NCBI GenBank assembly: GCA_016190245.1
Contig: JACPQY010000008.1
Location: 88,158 to 152,157, forward strand
Reading direction: 5' to 3'
From: Nitrospirota bacterium
Lineage (GTDB): Bacteria > JACPQY01
Length of the DNA stretch: 64,000 nucleotides
Shown one piece after another: positions 1 through 9,148 of this stretch. Each line of letters starts with the position of its first letter. Within the stretch, counting starts at the first letter, position 1. A program made the translations under genes and the position numbers. The notes under the pieces are model-generated. The model saw only the letters and a list, made by a program, of their open reading frames with translations, had not been told where the DNA came from and searched no databases.

Positions 1-186
1 CGAGCCTTCGATGCGGACGTGTCTCAGGAGGGAGAGCGCCGTCTCCCGGGCCGTGAGCCCCTGTTCGACGAAGAGCGCGAGGCGGGCCAGCGAACTGAGG
101 ATGAGGCACGAGCCGAGGATGGCGGCATCCGCCCGGAGCCGCCCCGCCGTGTGAGTTAAGGTGTAACCTGACACGCTTTTCGGCAT
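1..186 (-). CDS. N-terminal fragment of a probable membrane protein (runs off left edge)
   Basis: Reading the minus strand from an ATG at 186 gives 62 uninterrupted codons to the window edge. After a short basic N-terminus there is a hydrophobic stretch (residues about 24-42, AILGSCLILSSLARLALF) and then an amphipathic segment. The product is not recognised. A membrane-anchored enzyme would fit the neighbouring envelope genes, but that is inference. Its start codon is 1 base from the divergently read start at 188, so one of the two starts is probably downstream of where it is drawn. Confidence 0.4.
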   Translation of the reverse strand, partial: MPKSVSGYTLTHTAGRLRADAAILGSCLILSSLARLALFVEQGLTARETALSLLRHVRIEGS

Positions 187-187
187 C

Positions 188-2329
188 ATGTCTCGGCAGG
201 ATTCTGCCATGGCTGTTTCGGAACGCACGCGGTTTGTCCGCTGGGCCCTGTTCGTGGGCCTACTGGCCTTTGCCGCCCAGTTCGCTTTCTCGCTCGCGTT
301 CCTGACGAGTCAGGCGATCATGGGAGTCCAGGACCCCCGACTGGGGGAGTTGTTCAGGAAGTACTTCCTCGTGTCCGCCGGGCTGATGCAACTGCGGATC
401 CTGGCGGCCTATTCCGCCGTGGGTCTCGCGCTCTCCGCGGTGGCCGTGCTGCCCTTCTCTGTCTTTCGCCCGGGGTCGCGATGGCCCTTGCCGGTGCGAT
501 GGCTCGGTTTCTCTCTGGTTCTCATGTGCCTCCATTTCGGGTTCGTCTGCGCCGACATCCAGTCTCACCCCCAGAACTACGCCGAGTTTCTCTACGATCG
601 GGGGGGGGGATGGCGAAGCCTGCAAGTCCTGCTCACGGACGGCGGCGTCGGGATATGGGCGCGACGCTGCTCATGGGTTTTGACAGGGGCCTGCGTCCTG
701 CCGGCGGCGGCCGCGGCCCTTTTCCGATGGCCTCGGCGGACGCTCGTTTTGGGAGGGGTCGTGCTCGTGCTCGCGTGGAGCGTGCAGCTATCCCCTGTGA
801 TCTCCGGTAACACGGGGCCCAATGTGATCGTGATCGCCGTTGATTCCTTCCGGTCCGATCGGCTCTTTTCCCCCATCACGCCGCGAATCAGCCGCCTCGC
901 CGAGACCGGCGTGACCTTCCTTCGCGCCTATCCCGATGTCGCCCGCACCTTCCCCTCCATGGTGACCATCCACACGGGTCGCTACGCCCTTCGACACGGC
1001 ATCCGGCACATGTTCCCTACGATCGAGCAGCGGGCGGCCATCGGCCAGACCCTGCCCCGCTTCCTCCGCGATCGTGGATACGAGACGGCGGTGGTGGCCG
1101 ACTACGCGGGGGACATCTTCCCCCGCGTGGACTTGGGGTTCAGCCGAGTGGACTGTCCGGACTTCACTGCCGGCACCCTCATGGAGCAACGAGCGCTCGA
1201 AACCCATCCATTCCTTCTCCCGTATGTGAGCAACCGGTGGGGGATGCGGATCTTCCCGGCCCTTCGGGAATTCACCAGCCTCAGCGAACCGGCCGAGCTG
1301 GCCGCTCGCGGCAAGGAGATGATCGGGACACTCTCGCGCGCCCCGCGCTTCTTCCTGACGATCTTCTTCTCGTCAGCCCATTTCCCCTACGCTGCCCCAC
1401 ACCCGTACTACGGACGGTTCACCGATCCCTCCTATCGCGGCCCGTACAAGTATCACAAGGCCAACCGGATAGACCTCGCGGAGGAAACACTCACGCCCGA
1501 GGATCGAGCCCAGGTACGCGGACTCTACCACGGGGCGCTCTACGCCGCCGATGAAGCCGCGGGCGATCTCATCCGCATGATTCAGGAGTCCCCGCTCCGA
1601 TCCAATACCTCGATCGTGGTGACGGCGGATCACGGAGAGAACTTGTACGAACCGGCCCGGTTTTGCACTCGACCCGTCGCGCCGAGCCGGGAGGGTGAGG
1701 TCGCCTCGGTCGAGTGCGAACACGGCTGGATGGGACACGGCGATGAACTCTGGAACGAAGAGGGTCTGCGCGTGCCGATGGTCTTCATCGGTCCCGGTCT
1801 CAACCCGCGGCGAGTCGAGGATGTGCCGATCTCGTTGGCGAGCCTTGCTCCCACGCTGGTGGAATGGCTTGGATTCCGACTGGAAGACTACGGGCTCACG
1901 GATGGCGAGAGCCTCTCCGCGGCGCTGCGAGGCGGCCCTCCGCCGGAGACGCCGATCTACCTGGAAACGGGAGCGTGGTTCGTCCCGAGGGGACCGGCAA
2001 GGTTTCATCGGGAGCGGATTCCCTACGCGAGTCTCCTCGACTTCACGGAATTGGACGTGGATCACAACTTCGAGGTCGTGGCGCGTCCCGAATACGAACC
2101 GATCATCAACGGGAGCAAGCATCGCGCGGTCATGGAAGGGGATCGCCGACTCGTCTACATCCCGCTCCGGGATCGTCCGCGCTATGAACTTCTGCGCATT
2201 CGGGGCTACGAAACCGCGCCGATGGAGGACGAGAAGGAACTCGCTCGTCTGAAGCGGGAACTGGAGCGGATGATCACGGAGATCGGGACGGAAACGCTAT
2301 CCAGCGGCTATTTCGTTGGGCCACACTGA
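188..2329 (+). CDS. Membrane-anchored sulfatase/phosphotransferase-like protein
   Basis: 713-aa alkaline-phosphatase-superfamily protein. The first about 200 residues hold roughly five hydrophobic segments, followed by a periplasmic hydrolase domain. That domain starts with the metal-binding motif NVIVIAVDSFRSDR (from residue 211) and has a putative nucleophile Thr254 in ARTFPSM, DHGE at 481-484 and GHGDELWNE further on. The Cys/Ser of formylglycine sulfatases is replaced by Thr, as in lipoteichoic-acid synthase and phosphoethanolamine transferases, so a phospho-group transferase or phosphodiesterase acting on a surface polymer is as likely as a sulfatase. ATG at 209 is an alternative start and would leave more room for the divergent gene. 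The stop overlaps the next start by one base, which implies translational coupling. A G10 tract lies at 600-609. Confidence 0.85.
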   Translation: MSRQDSAMAVSERTRFVRWALFVGLLAFAAQFAFSLAFLTSQAIMGVQDPRLGELFRKYFLVSAGLMQLRILAAYSAVGLALSAVAVLPFSVFRPGSRWPLPVRWLGFSLVLMCLHFGFVCADIQSHPQNYAEFLYDRGGGWRSLQVLLTDGGVGIWARRCSWVLTGACVLPAAAAALFRWPRRTLVLGGVVLVLAWSVQLSPVISGNTGPNVIVIAVDSFRSDRLFSPITPRISRLAETGVTFLRAYPDVARTFPSMVTIHTGRYALRHGIRHMFPTIEQRAAIGQTLPRFLRDRGYETAVVADYAGDIFPRVDLGFSRVDCPDFTAGTLMEQRALETHPFLLPYVSNRWGMRIFPALREFTSLSEPAELAARGKEMIGTLSRAPRFFLTIFFSSAHFPYAAPHPYYGRFTDPSYRGPYKYHKANRIDLAEETLTPEDRAQVRGLYHGALYAADEAAGDLIRMIQESPLRSNTSIVVTADHGENLYEPARFCTRPVAPSREGEVASVECEHGWMGHGDELWNEEGLRVPMVFIGPGLNPRRVEDVPISLASLAPTLVEWLGFRLEDYGLTDGESLSAALRGGPPPETPIYLETGAWFVPRGPARFHRERIPYASLLDFTELDVDHNFEVVARPEYEPIINGSKHRAVMEGDRRLVYIPLRDRPRYELLRIRGYETAPMEDEKELARLKRELERMITEIGTETLSSGYFVGPH

Positions 2330-4728
2330 TGGTTCGCAAGACGATCCGGCTGCTTCTCCTGTTCCTCGCGCTCGTCGCGCTGAGGAAAATCCTTTTCGAG
2401 CCGCCTCACTGGGCGCCGGACGTCCTGGGCGCCCTGCCGAGGGGCGAGGTGCTGAACCGCGGAAGCCATGAAGTGGTGGAGCGGTTGGCGGAGAAGAGGC
2501 CCGACCTCACGAACTACGACGAGGTGAGCGACCCCCGCATCCAATCGGTCTTCAGGGAGGGAACCGCTTTCCAAAAGTCGGGCCCGCGCGCCGGTCAGAC
2601 TTGGGCCGCGGTAGGGCGCCTTGGGTTCGCCCTCGAATCCATGCCGGTGGTGATCGTGCCCGCGGGAGGCACGGTCGAGTACCGTGTCACACTCCCGGAA
2701 GGCGCGGATTTCGAGACGCATGTGGCCGGGTGGTTTTCTCGGGAGGGCACACCCCGCCCCCTTCGTTTCACGGTGGACGTGGTCTCGGAACACCAGGTGA
2801 CGCGCGTGGTGGACCGGACGGCTCCTCCCGCGCAGCCGCCAGGGACGACCCTTCTCCACCGAGCGGCGGCCACGCTTGAAAGGTGGACTCTTCGCGGTGC
2901 GCGCCCAAAGCGGTGGCTGCTCAAACAAGTGGAGGCGGACCTGTCCGAGTGGAGTGGCCGTTCAGTCGCGCTGCGCCTTCGTGTGGAGGACGAGGCGGGC
3001 GCGCCGTCCGCAGGGGTCGGCCTTTGGGGCGCGCCGACAATCCTGGGGGCGCCTGAAGGGGCGAAACCTAACCTGCTCTTCCTCGTGATCGACGGGCTCA
3101 GCCCGTATTTCACTGACTGCCTGGAGGATCGGGCGTGGACCGATACGCCGGTCATCGCCGACCTTTGCCGGAAAGGGGAGGTGGTGCGCCGAATGTACAC
3201 CGCCGCGAACGGAACTCGGGCGAGCATTGCAGCGTTGGCGCACTCGTCCCGCGCCTCGGACTTGCTCCTGCCGATCTACGACCGCGAGATCCCCGAGCGG
3301 GTGCGTCTCCTGCGCGCGTGGGGTCCGCCGTCACTCTTCGAGCGACTGGCCGGGCGCGGCTATCGCACCGCGGGCATTCACGACAACATCTTTGCGATCG
3401 AAACCCACGAGGCTGGGTACGATCTCGGGATCGAGGAATCCTACGTTGTGCACGGCACGATGCAGGACACACCGAACATCGTCCGCCTCGCCTCGAACTG
3501 GCTCCAGAATCACCGCGGGGTCCACTTCGCCCTCTACGTGCACGTGGACGTCACGCACGATCTGTTCAAGGTGCCGCCCCTTCGCGACATGGCGGCGACA
3601 CTTGTCCATGCGCCCGCCGCCGTCCCGAAGGCGTTTCGCTACGCCTCGGGCGCTCACTACGCAGACCGTGTGACGGGCTGGTTCCGGGATCTCCTGCGCA
3701 CGGAGGGGCTCGATGGTCGAACCGTCTTCATTGTTTTGTCCGATCACGGCAACGTGTTCAGCCGGGACAAGCCACGCGCGTACTACTCCAAGCGCAACGG
3801 GAGGTGGCAGTGGAGCCGTCCCTACGGCCGGCACGGGGGAACCGCCTACGAGGATGACCTGAGGGTCTTGTGGGTGGCGAACGGTCCTGGCGTTCGGCCA
3901 GGCGTCAAGGAATTCGGGTGGCTGCCCGATGAGGCGGCGAGATGGGCGGAGGCTGTATTCGAAGGTGTTGAAGACGCTTCCAAGGACTCTATCGGCGCCT
4001 GCCGCCCCGTGGACATGCAAATGGGCGAGGCCTGGGTCTGCCCGGATGGACTGAAGTACCTCCGATTCCTGAAGGGTGTACGCGTCCGTGGGGATGGTCC
4101 CGAGCGGCCTGCGGAGGACGAGGTGTGGCGCGTTGGAAGCGGCTATGAAGAGCACGTGCTTTCCGGCCCCGAACTGGCCGAAGCACGAAGGCACGGACCT
4201 CCACCGGAGAATCCCCCCCCCCGAGGATGGGTGCTCAGGATCCCGCCCGATTCTTCAATCCAAGGAGAGGCCACCACGCAAGGTCGAGCCCAGCGGTTCG
4301 AGGGGGATGCTGCGAGGCGGGCGCCCCCCGCCGTCGCCTCGGACGAGGGCCTCGGATGCCGCTTCCGTGAGGTCGGAGCTGATCGGGTTTCGTTTGAAGG
4401 GCGGACGCAGGGGGACTGGTGCGAATTCTACTTCGAACTGCCAGGCCCAGCCCTCCGGTTGGACCTGAGGGATGGTGGGCGGAGCGTCGCGGCTGTTTCT
4501 CTCGGCCCACTCGGTATCAAGGCAACCGGGCCGGGTTTCCAGCTTGACGTGTCCAAGGCACCCCTACTGCGAGCGGACGCCGGCATGCCTTCTGTGTTCC
4601 TGTCGGAGTACCCCATGCTCTACACCACCTCGCGTCGGGCTTGGGCCTATTCGGATCTCCCCACCGCCCTGAGCCGCCAGACCCCCGAAGTGGTCCAGAT
4701 CATGAAGGACTGGGGCTACCTCAAGTAG
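2329..4728 (+). CDS. Second sulfatase-like alkaline phosphatase superfamily protein
   Basis: 799 aa with one N-terminal hydrophobic segment (residues about 4-17). An N-terminal beta-rich region comes before the hydrolase core, which opens with NLLFLVIDGLSPYF (from about residue 247). Thr296 in NGTRAS is the likely nucleophile, and SDHGN (471-475) with a later RHGGT supply metal ligands. There is no formylglycine motif. The C-terminal 200 residues are a second beta-rich region of unknown role. It follows the previous gene in a TGATG overlap, so the two are probably one operon and may act on the same surface glycan or lipid. A C10 tract at 4213-4222 encodes prolines. Substrate unknown. Confidence 0.8.
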   Translation: MVRKTIRLLLLFLALVALRKILFEPPHWAPDVLGALPRGEVLNRGSHEVVERLAEKRPDLTNYDEVSDPRIQSVFREGTAFQKSGPRAGQTWAAVGRLGFALESMPVVIVPAGGTVEYRVTLPEGADFETHVAGWFSREGTPRPLRFTVDVVSEHQVTRVVDRTAPPAQPPGTTLLHRAAATLERWTLRGARPKRWLLKQVEADLSEWSGRSVALRLRVEDEAGAPSAGVGLWGAPTILGAPEGAKPNLLFLVIDGLSPYFTDCLEDRAWTDTPVIADLCRKGEVVRRMYTAANGTRASIAALAHSSRASDLLLPIYDREIPERVRLLRAWGPPSLFERLAGRGYRTAGIHDNIFAIETHEAGYDLGIEESYVVHGTMQDTPNIVRLASNWLQNHRGVHFALYVHVDVTHDLFKVPPLRDMAATLVHAPAAVPKAFRYASGAHYADRVTGWFRDLLRTEGLDGRTVFIVLSDHGNVFSRDKPRAYYSKRNGRWQWSRPYGRHGGTAYEDDLRVLWVANGPGVRPGVKEFGWLPDEAARWAEAVFEGVEDASKDSIGACRPVDMQMGEAWVCPDGLKYLRFLKGVRVRGDGPERPAEDEVWRVGSGYEEHVLSGPELAEARRHGPPPENPPPRGWVLRIPPDSSIQGEATTQGRAQRFEGDAARRAPPAVASDEGLGCRFREVGADRVSFEGRTQGDWCEFYFELPGPALRLDLRDGGRSVAAVSLGPLGIKATGPGFQLDVSKAPLLRADAGMPSVFLSEYPMLYTTSRRAWAYSDLPTALSRQTPEVVQIMKDWGYLK

Positions 4729-4746
4729 CATGCCCACAGTGTCAGC

Positions 4747-5886
4747 ATGAAGATCGCCGTCAACCTGAAAACAGTGGCTCGTGAAACGATGGGGATCGGC
4801 GTCTACGCCATGGAGTTGGCGCGACGGTTTCCCGCGCACGCCCCCTCCCACCAGTTCACCTATCTCGTCCGATCGGACGATGTTTTCGAGCCCGCCGACC
4901 GGGATCATCGCGTCCGGTACCTGGCTGTTCCCCCGTCTCTCCGGAGCAAGCAAGGGCTCATTCTATGGGAGCACCTGGGGATGCCACACCGTTTTGATCG
5001 GGACGGCGCCGATGTGGTGTTTCTCCCGGAGACGGTGGTGCCTCTCCGCCGTTTCGATGCGCCTGCCGTCGTCACCGTACACGATCTGGCCTATGCCGAA
5101 GCCGGAGAGACGATGACCGTGGCCAAGAGGCTCTACAAAGGGTGGTCGGCCCGCCACGCGGCCGGCCGGGCGGCCCATTTTGTTGCGGACTCGGACTACA
5201 CCGCCGAAAGCATGAACCGGATACTGGGTGTGCCTCGATCGAAAACGACAACGGTGCCGCTGGGCGTGGACGGCGAGATCTTCCGACCGATACCCGATCC
5301 GGATCGCCGGCAGCCCCTCTGGAGCCGACTGGGGATCGGCACGGCGCCCTATCTACTGTACGCGGGAAACATCAATCCCAAGAAGAACATCGGCATGCTG
5401 ATCGAGGCGTATCGCGAGGTCAGGCGCCAATGGGGGAACGATCTTCGGCTCGTATTTTCGGGCAAGATCGGATGGAAACTGAACGAGTTGTCGGCCTGGA
5501 TAGCGGGCGAATGGCGGGACGGCATCCGGCACGTCGGATTCCTCTCGCGCGAGGATCTGGTGATGCTCTACTCCGAGGCCGCCATGCTGGTGTATCCGAG
5601 CAGCCACGAAGGATTCGGTCTTCCCCTTGCCGAGGCGATGGCCTGCGGGTGTCCGGTGGTCTCCACTCGGCGCACTTCAATCCCGGAGGTGGTGGGCGAT
5701 GCCGGAATCCTGGTCGAGGATATTTCCCCGGCCACGCTCGGCGACGCCATTCTTCGGCTTCTCCGAGAGCCGGGACTTCGAACCGATCTCGTCGGACGCG
5801 GATTGGAACGCGCCCGCCTCTTTTCCTGGGACCGCGCGGCACGGTTGACCTTGGAGGTGATCGAAACCATCGGCCGGCAGCGTTAG
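4747..5886 (+). CDS. Glycosyltransferase, GT4/family 1 type
   Basis: 379 aa with the usual two Rossmann-like domains of a GT-B glycosyltransferase. Residues 1-170 form the acceptor domain. The donor domain starts near the linker motif VPLGVDGEIF and contains YAGNINPKKNIGMLIEAY and the signature SSHEGFGLPLAEAMACGCPVV, with the conserved E-x7-E pattern binding nucleotide-sugar. It lies 18 bases after the sulfatase-like pair and probably shares their transcript, adding a sugar (mannose or glucose type) to a surface polysaccharide. The acceptor cannot be told from sequence. It is the last gene before the AT-richer island. Confidence 0.88.
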   Translation: MKIAVNLKTVARETMGIGVYAMELARRFPAHAPSHQFTYLVRSDDVFEPADRDHRVRYLAVPPSLRSKQGLILWEHLGMPHRFDRDGADVVFLPETVVPLRRFDAPAVVTVHDLAYAEAGETMTVAKRLYKGWSARHAAGRAAHFVADSDYTAESMNRILGVPRSKTTTVPLGVDGEIFRPIPDPDRRQPLWSRLGIGTAPYLLYAGNINPKKNIGMLIEAYREVRRQWGNDLRLVFSGKIGWKLNELSAWIAGEWRDGIRHVGFLSREDLVMLYSEAAMLVYPSSHEGFGLPLAEAMACGCPVVSTRRTSIPEVVGDAGILVEDISPATLGDAILRLLREPGLRTDLVGRGLERARLFSWDRAARLTLEVIETIGRQR

Positions 5887-5924
5887 GCTCTTCATCCGTG
5901 TTTGGCAGAAGAATCATCGAAGGG

Positions 5925-5930
5925 TAATAT
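5925..5930 (+). promoter_or_regulatory. Possible -10 element for the defence-like island
   Basis: TAATAT lies 9 bases before the GTG at 5940, and a weak TTTGGC sits 18 bases further upstream (5901-5906). No Shine-Dalgarno sequence is seen before the GTG, so a very short leader is possible. The match to consensus is modest. Confidence 0.25.
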
Positions 5931-5939
5931 CCTGCCAAC

Positions 5940-6425
5940 GTGTCTTCCGAGTCGCTTGAAGCCTGGCAGATCAACACTGAACGGATGGCCGAGCAGATCC
6001 GGGAAGCTCGCGCCCCCTGCCGCACGGAGGAAGACCTCAAGATGAGGGTCGATCCGATCCTTCGGTCCGCATTTGAAAAGATCGGCCTCGACGTCGAGAG
6101 CGTGAGATACGAACACGCCACCGGTTACCACGGCCGCATTGACGCATTGTACGGCTTTATGATCATCGAGTACGAAGCCCCGGGGAAGCTGAAGACTCGT
6201 CAAGGTTACAACGAGAGCATCGGCCAACTTCAGGCATACCTTGACGAGACGGCCTCCACGTTGGGGCAGGATCGGAAGGCAATCTTTTCGATCTTGGTGG
6301 GCGTCGAACGGAATCGAATGCTCGAATCCGTCGTCTTGCGCTGCGGCCTTATAGTATGGCAGGATCGCCGCATGGCTGAGCATCATGAGGAAGGCGGTTT
6401 GGACCGGAGCGTTGGGAGCCGATAA
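5940..6425 (+). CDS. PD-(D/E)XK-like nuclease-domain protein (HsdR-N-like), island gene 1
   Basis: 161 aa from a GTG start. The central block GRIDALYGFMIIEYEAPGK places D68 eight residues before E77, with E79 and K83 close behind. This resembles the nuclease core at the N-terminus of HsdR subunits and of some Eco57I-like restriction-methylase fusions. The usual E-x-K is E-x-E here, so catalytic competence is uncertain. Family members are usually N-terminal parts of much longer proteins; this one stops after about 160 residues, so it is either a stand-alone nuclease or a relic. Its TAA overlaps the next ATG by one base. Base composition is more AT-rich than the flanking polysaccharide genes, which suggests acquisition. 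Confidence 0.65.
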   Translation: MSSESLEAWQINTERMAEQIREARAPCRTEEDLKMRVDPILRSAFEKIGLDVESVRYEHATGYHGRIDALYGFMIIEYEAPGKLKTRQGYNESIGQLQAYLDETASTLGQDRKAIFSILVGVERNRMLESVVLRCGLIVWQDRRMAEHHEEGGLDRSVGSR

Positions 6426-7129
6426 TGCCGCCTCTTCGGCCCATGCCGCCTATTTCACTGCCTGTCGCCAAGCTGGCGCCTATTGGAACACATTGGAATG
6501 CTGGCGCGCTGACCCTTCCAAAATCATGGGGTGAGAGGGTGGGCGATCTGTGCGATCGGGTGGTAGGGGAGTGTCTTGCCAAGATGCTTGGCGACATCCC
6601 CGTGATGAAACCGGTCAAGTCGACAGCACTACTTCCTCCCGCGCCGGACTGCGTTGAAGTTGGACCCGCCCGCGTCATCGGTGGGATTCGGCCGCAGAAC
6701 TTTGATGTGGCGTATCGTCCGGATGGTGTGCGATTCGCTTTTGACAGCAAGACGCTCAATACGAGGAAAAGCCTGTCGAAAAACTACCAGAACATGATAA
6801 ACGATCTGGGTACCGAAGCAGCTACGGTGCATACGCGCTTTCCTTCCGCTATTGTCGCCTTTGTCGTGGCAGTGCCTGAACCTTGTCTTTCGACTCACCG
6901 CAAGAACTTGACCACGGCATTGACCCGGCTCGCCGGTCGCAGGAGCAGTAGCGGGGATGTTCACAAGGCTGAGGCGATTTCACTCTTGGTTTGGAATCCG
7001 CACGATGGGTCCGCTGACAAGGATTGGCCGCCAAGAAGCTCTCCGCTGAGAATCGAGGAATTCTCCGCTCAGATTGAGCTGTGCTACATGGACCGTTTTG
7101 CCGGGTTGCCCCCTCACAACGTTGGTTGA
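6425..7129 (+). CDS. Restriction-endonuclease-like protein, island gene 2
   Basis: 234 aa. The block FDVAYRPDGVRFAFDSK puts D94 13 residues before D107-S-K109, a plausible PD-(D/E)XK active site. The next stretch (KNYQNMINDLGTEAATVHTRF) looks like a conserved family core. In architecture it fits the separate nuclease subunit of a type II restriction system whose methylase is the next gene; this pairing is inference from order and overlap. It starts in a TAATG overlap with gene 1, and its 3' end overlaps or abuts the methylase start. The same lower GC and freer codon use as the rest of the island are seen. Confidence 0.6.
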   Translation: MPPLRPMPPISLPVAKLAPIGTHWNAGALTLPKSWGERVGDLCDRVVGECLAKMLGDIPVMKPVKSTALLPPAPDCVEVGPARVIGGIRPQNFDVAYRPDGVRFAFDSKTLNTRKSLSKNYQNMINDLGTEAATVHTRFPSAIVAFVVAVPEPCLSTHRKNLTTALTRLAGRRSSSGDVHKAEAISLLVWNPHDGSADKDWPPRSSPLRIEEFSAQIELCYMDRFAGLPPHNVG

Positions 7130-8924
7130 GCGGGACCACCATCCAGTAAAGAACGGCGCCAAGGTGCTGGCGTCCAGGAAGTTCAGCACGCCAAGGTACT
7201 CACGCAAGAAGTCCGTGGAGTACGCCCAGGGTGCTGGACCGGTGATCCCCCTTGCGATTGCGGAGGAGCAGCAGATCTCTCTCATTGAGGGCATAGGCAA
7301 AGCCCGGCAGGGTGGGGCTGTCCCATCAAAGATTCCGGGTCGCTATCATCGGAATGGTACAGAAGAAAAGATTCGCGGGGCGGTCTACACTCCGCCTCGC
7401 GTGGCGGCCTCACTGACTCGCTGGGCGGTTCGTTCACGCGTGGACAAGGTCTTGGATCCATCCTGTGGAGAAGGAGTCTTCCTCTCGGCGGCGCGGACTC
7501 GACTAGCCGACTTGGGAGCACGCAAGCCGGAATGCTTGGGGGTGGACATTGATTCAGAGGCGGCGGCTCAGTCCGGAGCCATTTGTGCCGACTTTTTCCG
7601 TTGGATTGGGATCGCCTCGAAATTCGATGCTATCATCGGCAATCCGCCATTTGTGCGTTCGCATCTTTTCCCGGAGGATAGCCGGGCGTTGGCTTTCGAT
7701 GAGATGGCGAAAATGGGCCTGCGCGGGTCGCGCCTCATGAGTACATGGGCGCCTTTTCTTGCTCTATGCTGCAAGACCCTTGGTGAACAGGGAAGGTTGG
7801 CCATGGTTATCCCTGAGGAGTTGCTTGCCGTCGGTTATGCTGAAGGATTGCGGAAGTATCTGCTCAACCGATTCCGGCGGGTGATTGTTTGTTTCCCTGC
7901 TGAAGGAATCTTTCCGGAAGTCCAGCAGGCCGTCATCCTGCTATTGTGTGATAACGATTCCAGCGGCAAGAGCGGATTACTGACGATGGAGTATTCTTCG
8001 CTGGAGGAAGGAGATTTCGAGGCTGTGAATCCTGCGGCGCCATGGGAATGGAATGGGAAATGGACACATCTTTTCTTGTCCCCATGGGACAGACGCCGTG
8101 TTGTCGAATGGTGGCTGCAGTCGGATTGGCAGCCATTCTACTCTTATGGCCGGGTCGAGGTCGGTATCGTGACGGGTGACAACAGCTTCTTCATCCTCAA
8201 CCGAGAGGAAGCTCGGCGATTTGACGGGAAGCATCTGGTTCCGATTGTGACCAGCGCCAAAGATCTTCGCGGGATCAAGTTCGGCGCTGATGATTTCAAG
8301 AGAGTGCTCAGAGAAAGTCGTCCTGCCTTCCTGATCAATCTGGCAGAATCCAAGGGGAGATTGTCCGCATCAGAGCGTTCGTACTTGGAATTGGGAGAAC
8401 GGGAGCAGATCCCTGAACGCTACAAATGCCGGGTCCGGGAGCCTTGGTACGCCGTGCCGAGCGTTTGGGCACCTGACGGCCTACTCCTGCGGCAGGCGGG
8501 GGAAATGCCGCGATTGGTGCACCTTACGAAGAAATGCACCGCAACGGACACTATACACAGAGTAACCTGGCGCTCACCTAAGTTGGGCCGACGTCATTCG
8601 GTAAGCTTCATGAACACCTGGACGCTCATGGCTGGGGAGTTGATGGGACGGAGCTACGGCGGCGGCGTATTGGAGTTGATGCCAAGCGAGGCCAATCGGC
8701 TGCCCATGCCGGGACCGAGCCAAGCCCTCGACGAGGCGTTCGATGCGGTGGACGAGAGAGTGCGATCTCGCAACTTCCACGATGCAGTGTCCATCGTTGA
8801 CGACTTGGTTATGCCGTGTTGGATGTCGAAGGAAGATAGAAGCGCCGCCGGAGGGATACTTAGCAAACTCATTTCTCGTCGGAAGGTACGCAGCGCGGCA
8901 CAGGTGGATGTTGTTGGCCATTGA
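7122..8924 (+). CDS. N6-adenine DNA methyltransferase (type II, Eco57I/TaqI-like), island gene 3
   Basis: About 600 aa. Residues 95-125 hold GAVYTPP and the SAM-binding motif VLDPSCGEG (110-118). The catalytic NPPF is at 174-177, the mark of an amino-methyltransferase acting on adenine. Residues from about 330 form a probable target-recognition domain as in TaqI-type enzymes. The start is uncertain: the frame is open from a TTG at 7074, I chose TTG 7122 (8-base overlap with the previous gene), and GTG 7215 is possible; none has a clear ribosome-binding site. It probably protects host DNA from the adjacent nucleases. The last codons overlap the next start as TTGA. Recognition sequence unknown. 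Confidence 0.82.
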   Translation: MVERDHHPVKNGAKVLASRKFSTPRYSRKKSVEYAQGAGPVIPLAIAEEQQISLIEGIGKARQGGAVPSKIPGRYHRNGTEEKIRGAVYTPPRVAASLTRWAVRSRVDKVLDPSCGEGVFLSAARTRLADLGARKPECLGVDIDSEAAAQSGAICADFFRWIGIASKFDAIIGNPPFVRSHLFPEDSRALAFDEMAKMGLRGSRLMSTWAPFLALCCKTLGEQGRLAMVIPEELLAVGYAEGLRKYLLNRFRRVIVCFPAEGIFPEVQQAVILLLCDNDSSGKSGLLTMEYSSLEEGDFEAVNPAAPWEWNGKWTHLFLSPWDRRRVVEWWLQSDWQPFYSYGRVEVGIVTGDNSFFILNREEARRFDGKHLVPIVTSAKDLRGIKFGADDFKRVLRESRPAFLINLAESKGRLSASERSYLELGEREQIPERYKCRVREPWYAVPSVWAPDGLLLRQAGEMPRLVHLTKKCTATDTIHRVTWRSPKLGRRHSVSFMNTWTLMAGELMGRSYGGGVLELMPSEANRLPMPGPSQALDEAFDAVDERVRSRNFHDAVSIVDDLVMPCWMSKEDRSAAGGILSKLISRRKVRSAAQVDVVGH

Positions 8925-9148
8925 GCGATGATCGAGCATACGAGGTTTGGCATCCGGGGACCTTGATGATCCGTTCACATAGGTTCCCCCTCCGCCACCC
9001 GAAGTTCGATCCCCGACACCGCTCCCACATTCGCCTTTGCGAACTTTCGGAAAAAGCGCACGAGAAGGTGAAACGCGGGACGACCATTGATGACATTGAC
9101 GGGGAAATAGACGAAAATGTGAGGAAGCTGTGGAATATCGGGTCTTGA
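8921..9148 (+). CDS. Small hypothetical protein, island gene 4
   Basis: 75 aa from a TTG that overlaps the methylase stop by four bases (TTGA). The product is basic and His/Arg-rich in its first half and has an acidic, probably helical C-terminal half (TTIDDIDGEIDENVRKLW). No family is recognised. Tight coupling on both sides (19-base overlap with the next GTG) and conserved orientation argue that it is a real component of the cassette, perhaps a small adaptor or regulator. That role is inference only. Confidence 0.5.
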   Translation: MSDDRAYEVWHPGTLMIRSHRFPLRHPKFDPRHRSHIRLCELSEKAHEKVKRGTTIDDIDGEIDENVRKLWNIGS

